Assembly: GCA_965226695.1 (NCBI GenBank)
Contig: OZ245405.1
Location: 3,348,001-3,412,000 of the forward strand
Direction of reading: 5' to 3'
Origin: CATOSD01 sp965226695
GTDB taxonomy: Bacteria; Chloroflexota; Dehalococcoidia; Lucifugimonadales; CATOSD01
Length of the DNA stretch: 64,000 bases
Made by a program: the position numbers and the translations under genes. Each line of letters starts with the position of its first letter. The first letter of the stretch is position 1. Below, piece after piece: positions 1 through 9,077 of this stretch. The notes under the pieces were generated by a model that was not told the origin of the DNA, did not search any database, and was given only the letters and a program-made list of their open reading frames with translations.

Positions 1-109
1 TGCTGCTCTGGATATGCATCTGCCAGATCATGGCGGCGATCCCCAACGCGAGCCCAACGAATATCGCGATCTCACCTACTACAATGGCGCCTACGTCTGA
101 CAACTCCAT
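1..109 (-). CDS. N-terminus of a small membrane protein (partial)
   Basis: Reading leftwards from an ATG at 109, 36 codons are open to the window edge. The peptide begins MELSDVGAIVVGE and continues as a hydrophobic stretch (about residues 7-28, rich in Ile, Val, Gly and Ala) that looks like one transmembrane helix. A purine-rich ribosome-binding site (AGGAAGAGGA) lies about 5 nt before the ATG. The family cannot be named from this fragment. It lies downstream of nadK on the same strand, 160 bp away, with its own possible -10 box. Confidence 0.55.
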   Translation of the reverse strand, partial: MELSDVGAIVVGEIAIFVGLALGIAAMIWQMHIQSS

Positions 110-215
110 CGTATTCCTCTTCCTACAGGCTTAGCCTCAGAGTCCGCAAGGCAACGATCTCAGACAGGGAAGTTGCCGCCGGCCGCCAATGGCAAAGCCA
201 GGTCAGTTCGCCGCA

Positions 216-221
216 ATTATA
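216..221 (-). promoter_or_regulatory. Consensus -10 box upstream of the partial membrane gene
   Basis: The minus strand reads TATAAT here, 107 nt before the ATG at 109. No good -35 hexamer is seen at 16-18 bp spacing, so this rests on the -10 match alone. Confidence 0.3.
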
Positions 222-269
222 CCCTATCGACGCAACGTCAGGCGCAGGGACGGTCCGTCCGCCGGGAGC

Positions 270-1145
270 CTACGCCCCGCTCCCGGGCTGGCCGGAGCGG
301 TACACCAGCCCCAGGCGCTGCGTCAGGGTGGTGTAGAAGGCGCTGGGCGAGTTGGCCCGGAGAAAGCGCGCGGTGTGAGGGCTGCGTGTCACCCGAACCC
401 TGTCGTGGGGGCCTATGTGCGCGTCAACGAAACCGTCCGGTATCACCGTCGCGCCGCTGCGGTTGGTCGGGCGCAGCTCTACCACGGACTCGTCGGGCAC
501 CACGAGACCGTCGCGCAGGCCGGTGTGGGCGGCCACCGGCTGCACGAGCATCACGCGCGCCTCGGGGAAGAGGATCGGCCCGCCCGCGGCGAGCGCGTAG
601 CCGGTGCTGCCCGTGGCAGTGGACACGATCACCGCGTCGGCCCGGAAGCTCGTGAGAGGCACGCCGTCAATCTCGGTCTGAACGTCCAGCAGGCTGGACA
701 CGTCCGAGCCGCCCACCACCACGTCGTTGAGCGCGTGCACCGTCAGTCTCGGCGAGGTCTCCCCCGCGGCCGTAACCGACGCCTCCAACATCATGCGCTC
801 CTCGGTGCGCGCGTGGCCCGCGAAGTAGTAGGGCAGCCTCGTGACCGCGTCCTCCACTCTGAGCTCGGTCATGAACCCCACGCGACCCATGTTTACGCCG
901 ACGATGGGGATGGTGTGCGGGGCGATAGCCCGCACGGTGCGCAGGATGGTGCCGTCCCCGCCGGCTATCACCAGCAGCGTGGTATCGTCCAGCTCGCCGC
1001 GCACGTCGTCGATCGCCTCCGCCGGCCTGACCCAGTGGCGTCCGTCCAGCCCCAGCCCGCGGGCCAGCGACGCCAGGAACTCCGGCGCCTGCGGGGCCAG
1101 GCGGTTGTAGACCATGCCTATGAGGCCGTCGGAGGCAGAGGCCAT
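270..1145 (-). CDS. nadK: NAD kinase
   Basis: Phosphorylates NAD to NADP in the cytoplasm with ATP or polyphosphate. The 291-residue product has the diagnostic GGDGT motif at about residues 62-66, followed by GVNMGRVGFM, then the NDVVV segment and the serine/threonine-rich TATGSTGYAL loop that binds NAD. Length is normal for the family. I chose the ATG at 1145 because it sits 1 nt past the nuoN stop and removes 22 residues of unrelated sequence from the longer frame. The tight spacing suggests co-transcription with nuoLMN, which links NADP supply to a respiratory NADH operon. Confidence 0.93.
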   Translation of the reverse strand: MASASDGLIGMVYNRLAPQAPEFLASLARGLGLDGRHWVRPAEAIDDVRGELDDTTLLVIAGGDGTILRTVRAIAPHTIPIVGVNMGRVGFMTELRVEDAVTRLPYYFAGHARTEERMMLEASVTAAGETSPRLTVHALNDVVVGGSDVSSLLDVQTEIDGVPLTSFRADAVIVSTATGSTGYALAAGGPILFPEARVMLVQPVAAHTGLRDGLVVPDESVVELRPTNRSGATVIPDGFVDAHIGPHDRVRVTRSPHTARFLRANSPSAFYTTLTQRLGLVYRSGQPGSGA

Positions 1146-1146
1146 G

Positions 1147-2637
1147 CTAGGACACCAGGACGGCCGCGGCGGCCCTCGAGAGCTCCAGCAGGGGCGTTGG
1201 ATACACGCCAAAGAACAGCACGCCCGCGAACGCCGCCAGCACCGCGATCCGCAAGGGCAGCCCGGAGGGCACGCGCTCGTCGCTCGCCGGCTCGGACAGG
1301 TACATCTCCTTGACTATGCGCAGGTAGTAGTATGCCGACAAGACGCTGTTGACCACGCCCGCCAGGGCGAGCCACTCGAGGTTGGCATCCACCGCCGCGC
1401 CGAATATGTACACCTTGGTTATGAAGCCGACGGTAGGCGGCACCCCTATCAGGGATATGAGCGCAAACCCCAGCGCGGCGGACAGGTAGGGCGCCCGCCG
1501 GGCCATGCCCGCGAAGTTCCTGATCTCGTCGTCCCCTACCCTGCTGGTGACGGCTATCACCACGGCGAACGCCGCGAGGTTGGTCGCCGCGTAGCCCGCC
1601 AGGTAGAAGATGACGCCCGACGCTCCGACCGACTCTCCTCCCGCCGTCCTCGACGCCACCGCCGCCAGGCCCACCATCAGGTAACCCGCGTGCGCGATGG
1701 TGCTATAGGCCAGCAGCCGCTTTATGTTGGTCTGGCGTATCGCGACAAGGTTCCCGAACGTCATCGACAGCACGCTCAGCATGGCGAATATCGCGCCCCA
1801 CTCCAGGTTGAGAGACTCGTCCGCGAACGCCACGTAGAACACCCGCAGGATCACCGCGAACCCGGCGGCCTTGCTCGCCACGGAGAGAAACGCGGTGATG
1901 GGAGTGGGCGATCCCTCGTACACGTCGGGCGCCCACATCTGGAAGGGAACGCTCGCTATCTTGAAGCCAAAGCCCGCCACCATCAGCACAACGCCGAACA
2001 GCAGCGCGTTGCCCGAGCCGCCCGCGCTGACCTGCGCCGCGATGCCGGCGAGCGACGTGGTTCCAGTGAACCCGTACACCAGCACCATGCCGTACAGCAG
2101 CACGGCAGAGCTCACCGCGCTCAACACCAGGAACTTTATCCCCGACTCGCTCGAGCGGCTGTCCCGCGAGAAAGCTGCCAGCGCCGCGATGGGCAGCGCC
2201 GTGAGCTCCAGCGCGACGTAGATGGTGATCAGTTCCACCGTCGACGCGAGCAGCATCATGCCGCTCGTCGACAGCAGCACCAACGCGTAGTACTCCCCCT
2301 GGAAGTGTTGGAACCGCCGCACGTAATCGCAGGACAACAGCACCACCAGCGCGGCCGCGCCCACCAGCAGAAACTTGAAGAACAGGCTGAACCTGTCGAC
2401 GACCAGCACGCCGAACAGGCCGCTCGTCCGCTCCGCCGACGCGGCGTCGCCCAGGTCGAGCCACAGCGCCACGCTGAACGCGAGCGGCACCGCGAGCCCC
2501 AGCACCGACGCCCAGGGCAAAACGCCCTTTCGTCTGAAAATCAGGTCGAGCACTATCACGAGCACAGCCAAGCCGGCCATGCTCAGCTCCGGAGCCAGCA
2601 GGTAGAAGTCGCGTAAAGTCAGATCGAGTGTTGCCAT
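1147..2637 (-). CDS. nuoN: NADH-quinone oxidoreductase subunit N
   Basis: Antiporter-like, proton-pumping membrane subunit of respiratory complex I. The 496-residue product is hydrophobic throughout, with about 14 predicted membrane helices. It has family blocks such as GFGFKIASVPFQMWAPDVYEG (about residues 221-241, with the conserved Lys and the Trp-Ala-Pro-Asp) and TNIKRLLAYSTIAHAGY (about 303-319). It starts 6 nt after the nuoM stop, so the two genes are probably translationally linked. The usual operon order L-M-N is kept, and nadK follows. Confidence 0.95.
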   Translation of the reverse strand: MATLDLTLRDFYLLAPELSMAGLAVLVIVLDLIFRRKGVLPWASVLGLAVPLAFSVALWLDLGDAASAERTSGLFGVLVVDRFSLFFKFLLVGAAALVVLLSCDYVRRFQHFQGEYYALVLLSTSGMMLLASTVELITIYVALELTALPIAALAAFSRDSRSSESGIKFLVLSAVSSAVLLYGMVLVYGFTGTTSLAGIAAQVSAGGSGNALLFGVVLMVAGFGFKIASVPFQMWAPDVYEGSPTPITAFLSVASKAAGFAVILRVFYVAFADESLNLEWGAIFAMLSVLSMTFGNLVAIRQTNIKRLLAYSTIAHAGYLMVGLAAVASRTAGGESVGASGVIFYLAGYAATNLAAFAVVIAVTSRVGDDEIRNFAGMARRAPYLSAALGFALISLIGVPPTVGFITKVYIFGAAVDANLEWLALAGVVNSVLSAYYYLRIVKEMYLSEPASDERVPSGLPLRIAVLAAFAGVLFFGVYPTPLLELSRAAAAVLVS

Positions 2638-2643
2638 GGGTGC

Positions 2644-4170
2644 TCAGCGAACGCTCGCCAGAGCGGCCTCCTGCAGGGTTTCGGCCAAGGGATCCAGGCC
2701 CAAAGCGAAAACGTCGGATATGATCGCCGGGTAGATGCCCACGATCAGAACGCTCGCGGCGAGCGCGACCACGGGCAGCATGTCCATGGCGCTGGCGTCC
2801 TTCACACCCTTGAATCGCTCCACGCTCGGGCCGAACAGCGAGCGCTGCACCATCCACAGTACGTAGCCCGCCGCGAGCACCACGCCGAACGCGCCGAGCG
2901 CGGTCAGCCAGCCCCACACCGGGAAGGTGCCGAGGAACACCGTGATCTCGGCCACGAATCCGCTGGTGCCCGGCAGGCCCAGCGACGCCAGCCCGGCCAG
3001 AAGCATCGCCGACGCCAGCAGCGGCATTCGCGTGGCCAGACCGCCCAGGTCGGGTATGTAGCGCGTGTGCACCTTGTCGTACACGAAGCCCACCACCAGG
3101 AACAGCAACCCCGTTATGGTGCCGTGGGTGAACATCTGCAGCGACGCGCCGGTGAGTCCCAGGCTGCTGACACTCCCCGCCACCCCCGCGACAGACGATA
3201 TTCCCAACAGCACGAATCCCATGTGGCTCACGCTCGAAAACGCTATCAGCCGTTTCAGGTCCGTTTGCCGCATGGTAACCACCGCGCCGTACAGCACGTT
3301 CACCACACCCGCCGTCGCCAGCAGCCACGCGACGTCCGACACCACGCCGGGGAACATCGCGACGGAAACCCGGATCATGCCGTAGGCGCCCATCTTCAGC
3401 AGCACGCCGGCCAGCATCACGCTGGCGGCCGTCGGCGCGTCGGTGTGCGCGTCCGGCAGCCAGGTGTGGAGCGGCCAGACGGGCAGCTTTATCGCGAACG
3501 CCACGAACAGCAGCGCGAATATCAGCCCCACCGGCAGCACAAGGCTCGCCCCGCGTATAGCCTCTGGAAGCAGCGTCATGTCGAAGGTGTGCGGGTCGGT
3601 CGAGAAGAACAGCGCCAGGATGCCCACCAGCATGAACGCGCTGCCGATGAAGGTGAATATCACGAACTTCATCGCCGAGTACTCTCTGCGCCCGCTTCCC
3701 CATATCGAGATGAGGAAGAACATGGGCACCAGCTCGAGCTCCCAGAAGATGAAGAACATCAGGAAGTCAAGGGACGTGAAAACGCCCATCACGGCGGTCT
3801 GGAGCGCCAGCAGCCACACGAAGTACTCGCGCACGCGATGCTTCACGCTCCAGGAGCCGAACACGGCCACCATTCCCAGAAGCCCGGTGAGCAGCACCAT
3901 CGGCGCGCTCAGCCCGTCGACGCCGAGGAAGTACTGCACCTGGAACGACTCGACGGGTATCCAGTTCTCGAAGCGGTCGACGAACTGCAAGCCGCCCTCG
4001 CCCCGGTCATACAGCGCGAACACCACGACAGACAGCGCGAAGTCCGCCAGCACCGCCGCGCCAGCGAGCACGCGCGCCCAGACGACCTCCCGCCCGAACA
4101 GCGCGATTATCACCGCGACCGCAAGGGGCAGGAACACCGTTAGGGTCAACAGCCCCGGAACTTCAACCAA
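2644..4170 (-). CDS. nuoM: NADH-quinone oxidoreductase subunit M
   Basis: Second antiporter-like membrane subunit of complex I. The product is 508 residues, about 14 helices, with family signatures KLPVWPLHTWLPDAHTDAPT (near residue 230), the conserved Glu in FFIFWELELVPMFFL (near 140), and TDLKRLIAFSSVSHMGF (near 305). The start appears to be TTG at 4170, with an AAGGAG Shine-Dalgarno sequence about 10 nt upstream; no in-frame ATG sits closer. A 121-bp gap separates it from the nuoL stop and is filled by a palindromic repeat. Confidence 0.94.
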   Translation of the reverse strand: MVEVPGLLTLTVFLPLAVAVIIALFGREVVWARVLAGAAVLADFALSVVVFALYDRGEGGLQFVDRFENWIPVESFQVQYFLGVDGLSAPMVLLTGLLGMVAVFGSWSVKHRVREYFVWLLALQTAVMGVFTSLDFLMFFIFWELELVPMFFLISIWGSGRREYSAMKFVIFTFIGSAFMLVGILALFFSTDPHTFDMTLLPEAIRGASLVLPVGLIFALLFVAFAIKLPVWPLHTWLPDAHTDAPTAASVMLAGVLLKMGAYGMIRVSVAMFPGVVSDVAWLLATAGVVNVLYGAVVTMRQTDLKRLIAFSSVSHMGFVLLGISSVAGVAGSVSSLGLTGASLQMFTHGTITGLLFLVVGFVYDKVHTRYIPDLGGLATRMPLLASAMLLAGLASLGLPGTSGFVAEITVFLGTFPVWGWLTALGAFGVVLAAGYVLWMVQRSLFGPSVERFKGVKDASAMDMLPVVALAASVLIVGIYPAIISDVFALGLDPLAETLQEAALASVR

Positions 4171-4194
4171 CCAAGTCTCCTTGTTTCCTCATTG

Positions 4195-4266
4195 CCCCCT
4201 CACCTCAGTCCTCTCCCCGCGGGGGAGAGGAGGACGAATTGCCCACTCCCGTCGAGGGGGGAGGGA
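4195..4266. repeat. Palindromic intergenic repeat, families A and B together
   Basis: A GC-rich hairpin (CTCTCCCCGCGGGGGAGAG) is flanked by CCCTCACCTCAGTC and followed by a second arm resembling the CCCGTCGAGGGGGGAGGGAC unit. Related units occur at 6388, 11021, 13384, 15113, 17131, 25463, 28607 and 41590. It occupies the nuoL-nuoM gap and could fold as an RNA hairpin in the operon transcript. Confidence 0.8.
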
Positions 4267-4291
4267 CTGCGGACCACGCCCATACTGACCA

Positions 4292-6252
4292 TTACAGGAA
4301 CAGCAGGTACACCCCAAAAATGACCAGTATGCCCGCCGAAATGGCCAGTCCGTAGCCCTGAAGCTGCCCCGTCTGCACCTGGCGCAGCGGCCTGCCCACG
4401 TTTCTGGCGAGCAAGCCCACGTAGTTCACCGCCTTGTCCACCACCGCCCTGTCGCCCCAATCCAGGGCGCGGGCCAAGCCGCCGTAGAACGCCCGCGTCA
4501 CCAGCGCGCCCTCGTACAGCTCGTCCATGTAGTACTTGCGCACCAGCAGTTGGTGCAATCCGCGCAGGCGCTGGGTCATTAGCTGCGGCGACAAGCTCTC
4601 TCTTACGTACATCAGGTAAGCCAGCAGTATGCCCGCGCCCGCCAGTGCCGTGGACACCACCGCCGTCACAAAATCGAACTTCGCCGCCTCCACGTGTACG
4701 GGGCCTGTACCCAGGAACTCCGACAGCCAGTGCGCCGGTACGATGCCGATGTTGAACGGCGGATTGATCAGGAATCCAATCGCGATGGAGGCCGCCGCGA
4801 GCGGCAGCAGCGGCCACACCATCACCGCGGGCGCCTCGGCCAGGTGCGGCGCGTCGTGCGGCTCCGCCTCGGGGTCGGCGGACGCGCCGCCCCTGTACCG
4901 CCCTCGAACGTGAGGAACAGCGCGCGGAATATGTAGAAGGCCGTCATGAATACCGCCGCGAGGGCCAGGACGAACACCAGCCGGCCCACACCGTCCCCGG
5001 CCAGCGCGTGGGCCAGTATCTCGTCCTTGCTCCAGAACCCCGCCAGGGGGAACACGCCCGCGAGGCTCAGCGCCCCCACAAGGAACGTCGCGTGGGTCCA
5101 GGGCATCACCTTGCGCAGCCCGCCCATGTAGCGCATGTCGAAGGTGCCCGTGGCGTGGTTCACGCTGCCCGAGCCGAGGAACAGCAGCGCCTTGAAGAAT
5201 GCGTGGGTGAACAGGTGGAACAGCGCGGGGCCGTACGCGCCGACTCCCAACGCCAGCATCATGTACCCGAGCTGGCTGACGGTCGAGTAGGCGAGCACCC
5301 GCTTGATGTCGGTGGCCACCAGGCCCATCGAAGCCGCGAACAGCGCGGTGACGCCGCCGATGAGCGCCACCAGCGTCATCGCCTCCTGGGACAGCTCGAA
5401 CAGCGGCATGAATCGCGCCACCAGGAACACGCCCGCGGCCACCATGGTCGCCGCGTGAATCAGCGCGCTCACCGGCGTGGGGCCCTCCATCGCGTCCGGC
5501 AGCCAGGTGTGCAGCGGGAACTGCGCAGACTTGCCCGCCGCGCCAGCGAACAGGCCCACAGCGATCCAGCCGGCCACGCCCGCGGCGATCAGATCGCCGC
5601 CCACGGCCTCGTAGATGTCGGCAATCACGAGCGGGTTCAGCCCCTGCGCCGCGAACGCGTCGGCGTTGAAGAACAGGTACATGATCGCGAGAAGGAACCC
5701 GAAGTCGCCGAGCCGCGTCATCAGAAACGCCTTCTTCGCCGCAGCGGCCGCGGCGGGCCGCTGGAACCAGAAGCCGATGAGCAGGTACGAACCCAGGCCG
5801 ACCAGCTCCCAGAACACGAACAGCAAAATGACGTTGCTCGCGAGCACCAGTCCCAGCATCGAGGCGGTGAACAGCGACATGTAGGCGAAGTAGCGCGCGA
5901 AGCCCGGGTCGTCGCGCATGTAGCCCATCGAGTACACCTGCACGAGCAGGCTGACGCCGGTCACCACCACCAGCATGATCGCGGTGAGCGGGTCGAGCAG
6001 CACCCCCACCGTCAGCTCGAAGTTGTCCACGACGAGCCACGAATGGTTGGGGAAGTCGAGGGCGCCGTGGGCGTCCACTACGCTCGCGAAGGCCCAGAGA
6101 GAGAGCAGGAAGGCGACGCCGACGGCGGCTATCGTGAGCAGTCCGGCGAGGTGGGATTGGTGATTGAGAAACGGGCGAATGACCAGGGCGCAGATGACAA
6201 ACGAGGCGAGCGGCAGAAGCAGAATCAGCCACACCGCAAGTTCTGAAATCAT
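4292..6252 (-). pseudogene. nuoL: NADH-quinone oxidoreductase subunit L, frameshifted
   Basis: Largest antiporter-like subunit of complex I. The N-terminal part (ATG at 6252, RBS region inside the upstream gap) reads cleanly for about 450 residues and carries FAGAAGKSAQFPLHTWLPDA and TDIKRVLAYSTVSQLGYMML. Near 4898-4903 the frame changes. The rest, including the long lateral amphipathic helix region and the final membrane helix, continues in another frame to a stop at 4292. Restoring one C (GGGCGG to GGGCCGG on the coding strand) rejoins the two parts into a normal protein of about 650 residues. Because nuoM and nuoN are intact, a sequencing indel is as likely as real inactivation. Confidence 0.9.
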
Positions 6253-6387
6253 CTAGCGTCCTCTCGGCATCGGCAGCTTGGCATCGAGCGCGCCGCAATC
6301 CTGCGGAGCGGGAGCTCAGGCTCCCGCGGCGGCACGCCAGATAGTTTAGCGCAAGGGGATATGCTAGGCAATGCTGGGATGGGTGGG

Positions 6388-6433
6388 AGCAGTCCCCTCT
6401 CCCTGAGGGAGAGGGTTAGGGTGAGGGGGCGCA
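6388..6433. repeat. Palindromic intergenic repeat, family A
   Basis: The unit CCCTCTCCCTGAGGGAGAGGG followed by TTAGGGTGAGGG is the clean form of the family A repeat. The stem is CCCTCTCCC/GGGAGAGGG around a short loop. It lies in a gap between divergent genes. Confidence 0.8.
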
Positions 6434-6651
6434 GTTTCCTCGCCTTCGCTAGAAACATCTCTCCTACGCACAGGCGTTCGCAGTATTGTACAATGAGCCA
6501 AATCGTCGACGCGAGGAAACGCCATGCCGCTCCAAACCCAGCCCAGCGCCAACAACGCCGTGAGGGGACTGCAGAACAGGCAGGTGGTGGAAGGGGGAGG
6601 GTGAAGGCGGACTGACAGAATCGGTTGAAATCGCCCAAGAGCGTCGACGTA

Positions 6652-6680
6652 TTGACGCATGTGGACCCCATTGTTACTCT
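6652..6680 (+). promoter_or_regulatory. Candidate sigma70-type promoter for the Septu-like pair
   Basis: TTGACG at 6652-6657, a 17-bp spacer, then TACTCT at 6675-6680 preceded by TGT (extended -10). It lies about 70 bp before the ATG at 6748. The -35 is strong and the -10 is weak. Confidence 0.4.
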
Positions 6681-6747
6681 CAAATCGTACTCGCCAAGCC
6701 ACACCGACCGCAAAATTCAGATCTCATCATCTTGCGGAGTTTCGATT

Positions 6748-8107
6748 ATGCCCATAACCAGCATGCACATTTCCAACGTAGGGCCATTTGAGCCAATCAC
6801 GTTCGAATTCGACCGGCAAGTGAATGTGATCACGGGACCGAACAACTCCGGTAAGTCAACTTTGCTTTGGGTTCTTGGAGAGCTGTTGGTCTACCCCTTT
6901 ACAATGCCCAGAAAGGTCATTCGGTCGGATCGGGCATCCTGGAGGTTGAACTTCTCCACTTCGGCAGGGATCGAGAGCATTGAAGGTAGATTCCCATCTG
7001 ACCCGGAACGTATGATCCCTGTTTTTGAAAGGGTGGGGTACACATGCTTTGTGCCAGCCCAGAGGGTCAGCACGAACTTCAGGTCATCGGGGCCAACCGT
7101 ATCGCGGCGGCGGCCCGAAGTCCCAAATTGACGAAGCCTTCGACCTGTTTGTGGAGGAGAGGCCGGAGATCGTTAAACTGATTGGGCTGGAGGCGTTTAG
7201 ACAGGCCGCAAGGCAGGAACTTATCAACGTGAGTCATCCCGAACTCCTCAGACGCAGCAGATTGATGATGGCCGGCAACACGTTGGTTAACGACAAGGCA
7301 ATGAAGCAGCGATTCCTCGATCTGGATTACGCTTCGTCGAGAACAGAGAAGCCTGTCATCAAGACATACCTCAAACAGGTCGCATCTATCGCCTCGGAGA
7401 TCACCAAAGACTTCCCAATCGAATTCCTGGGGGTGGCCGAGGATGCGCAGGGTCTGTATCCAGAGTTTCGGACTCCTCACGGACACCTGCCCCTCGATGT
7501 GTTGAGCCAAGGAACCCAGTCAATCGTTCAATTCGTAGCCCACTTGCTGCTGAGATACGCCGAATACTACGACTTCCCTCCCGACCTGAACAACAAGCCG
7601 GGTATCGCAATCATCGATGAGATAGATGCCCACCTGCATCCGACATGGCAGAGACGCATCATCCCTGCCCTGACTCGTAACTTCCCCAGCTTGCAGGTCT
7701 TTTGCTCCACCCACTCCCCACTAATGGTGGCGGGGCTAAAGGAAGGGCAGGTCCAACTGCTCCGCCGTAACGATGAAGGCAAGGTCACTGTGTCGGCGAA
7801 TGAGTCAGACATTGCCGGCTGGACCGTCGACGAAGTCTTGAGACAGTACATGGACGTGCGGAATCCAACCGATATAGGGACTGCTGATCGAGCCAGTCGG
7901 TACCAGGAGCTGGAAGAGAAAAAGGTCTTGTCAGAAGCTGAGGCTGACGAACTCGCTCAGTTGCGTCGCGCTGTAAGGGCGGACCTGTTGAGCGGACCGG
8001 GGTCTGCTGAGGTGTTGAGGTTCGCTGGGGAACTGGAGCGAGCCAGGGGCGAGAATAACCAAAGTGTGTTGCACAGCGAGTGTGATGGAGAGGGTTCGAG
8101 CGTCTAG
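6748..8107 (+). pseudogene. ptuA: Septu-like AAA ATPase (PtuA-type), frameshifted
   Basis: Probable ATPase of a two-gene Septu-type phage-defence system. The N-terminal part has the ABC/SMC-like start ISNVGPFEPITFEF and Walker A GPNNSGKST (about residues 31-39). The reading frame breaks in the C/G run at about 7107-7117. Removing one C lets it continue to LSQGTQSIVQF (signature-like), Walker B GIAIIDEIDAHLHP and the ABC H-loop CSTHSPLM, ending at 8107. The ATG at 6748 is chosen because homology begins there. The HNH gene starts 2 nt after the stop, which is the arrangement expected for ptuA-ptuB. Base composition is less GC-rich than the flanking housekeeping genes, which fits acquisition by transfer. 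The indel could be real or a sequencing error. Confidence 0.75.
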
Positions 8108-8109
8108 CC

Positions 8110-8784
8110 ATGCACTGGGTAGACCGAGGTTTCGAGCCTTCAGCTCTGGCAACAGTTCGGGAACGATACACCCCCCGTTGGGTCAGCCACTACACTCACG
8201 GCGCTGGCAGCAGACCTAACGACCACCACTGGCGTCGCTTCCACCCTGATCTAGAACGTGTGTTCTTCGGTATCTGCGCCTACTGTGAAGAATCCACGCC
8301 TGGAGAAGTAGACCACTTTCGGCCCAAAAGCAAGTATCCAGATCTTGTGTATTCCTGGTCCAATTGGCTATTCGCTTGCCACGATTGCAACAAGGCCAAG
8401 TCGGACATTTGGCCAGCGGCAGGACTCGTGGACCCGTGCGCTACCTCAGCATCGGACCGTCCGGAACGCTACTTCACTTTCGATACTCAAACGGGGTTCA
8501 TGAGACCACACGGGTCACTTCGCCCTCGGCGCCGTCAAATGGCGGAGGAGGCCATCAGAGCCCTCAGACTCAATGATCTCCACCACCTGAAGAAGAGAGT
8601 CCTTCGGCTTGCTCCCCCTACCATCTTGTTCTCAGCAGTGATGCCCAAGAGTCCAAGTGAGCTGGACGCCGACGCAACAGCCCTCCTGACTCAGTTCGCG
8701 TCGCGCAGTGTTGAGTTATCAAGCATTGTGCGAAGCTGGTTGGTCGAACTGGGCTTCCCGCTGAATCGACTCTTGCCGGAGTAG
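8110..8784 (+). CDS. ptuB: Septu-like HNH endonuclease (PtuB-type)
   Basis: The 224-residue protein has an HNH/zinc-binding nuclease core: CAYCEES (about residues 57-63), PGEVDHFRPKSKYPD (about 65-79) and NWLFACHDCNKAKSD (about 85-99). The first DH pair and the CxxC pairs are the expected metal-coordination and catalytic residues. This pattern matches the TIGR02646/PtuB family, whose members work with an ATPase to restrict phage. It follows the ATPase at a 2-nt distance, so the two are translationally coupled. Unlike its partner, this gene is intact. Confidence 0.78.
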   Translation: MHWVDRGFEPSALATVRERYTPRWVSHYTHGAGSRPNDHHWRRFHPDLERVFFGICAYCEESTPGEVDHFRPKSKYPDLVYSWSNWLFACHDCNKAKSDIWPAAGLVDPCATSASDRPERYFTFDTQTGFMRPHGSLRPRRRQMAEEAIRALRLNDLHHLKKRVLRLAPPTILFSAVMPKSPSELDADATALLTQFASRSVELSSIVRSWLVELGFPLNRLLPE

Positions 8785-8795
8785 CGGCCGGATTA

Positions 8796-8826
8796 CCCCT
8801 CACCCTTTCCCGCACGGCGGAGAGGG
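8796..8826. repeat. Degenerate family A repeat after ptuB
   Basis: CCCCTCACCCTTTCCCGCACGG followed by GGAGAGGGG resembles the family A palindromic repeat with several changes. It lies just after the ptuB stop. Confidence 0.5.
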
Positions 8827-8918
8827 GTTGTGGTTGGGTTCGAGGGCCGGAATGACGGGTGCGTAGAGGTCAACGCGAGTGGTGTGGCGGGGCCGTGTAG
8901 CCTCCCTTCCCAAAAAGG

Positions 8919-8947
8919 TTGTGTGCGCCCGTCTATGGTGGTAAACT
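8919..8947 (+). promoter_or_regulatory. Promoter of the nusA-infB operon
   Basis: TTGTGT at 8919-8924, a 17-bp spacer, and TAAACT at 8942-8947 with an extended-10 TGG just before it. It is correctly oriented, 131 bp before the nusA ATG, with the leader hairpin in between. Confidence 0.5.
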
Positions 8948-8976
8948 AAGCCCCGACAATAGTGGTGGACTTTCTT

Positions 8977-9006
8977 GAAAGTGGGTTGCCCCCACTTTCT
9001 TTACTT
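8977..9006 (+). terminator. Leader hairpin before nusA (possible attenuator)
   Basis: GAAAGTGGG (8977-8985) pairs perfectly with CCCACTTTC (8991-8999) around a 5-nt loop, and TTTACTT follows. It lies between the candidate promoter and nusA. It could therefore be an intrinsic terminator of low strength, consistent with feedback control of a transcription factor operon. The T-run is short, so termination is only inferred. Confidence 0.45.
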
Positions 9007-9077
9007 AATGGAATATACGCGAGGGACTAACTCGAGGCGAACGGCACAAGTCTACTCTGTAGGAGGTGGCCGAAAGT

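Larger units (their letters stand above)
6253..6747. other. Intergenic region between divergent nuoL and the Septu-like genes
   Basis: This 495-bp gap separates nuoL (minus) from the defence pair (plus). No convincing gene is seen. It contains a family A palindromic repeat (6388-6433), a short palindrome TATTGTACAAT (around 6483-6493) and, at its right end, a possible promoter for the plus-strand genes. Confidence 0.5.

Noticed and set aside
189..1313. Long plus-strand frame overlapping nadK
   Set aside because: It is antisense to a clear NAD kinase and has no family similarity; high GC creates many such frames.
1703..3703. Long minus-strand frame across nuoN/nuoM
   Set aside because: It is an out-of-frame shadow with Arg/Gly-rich composition typical of high-GC false frames.
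5008..6246. Long plus-strand frame opposite nuoL
   Set aside because: Antisense shadow of a complex I subunit; no recognisable protein.
6483..6493. TATTGTACAAT palindrome as an operator
   Set aside because: Short, single copy, and not clearly placed relative to a promoter.
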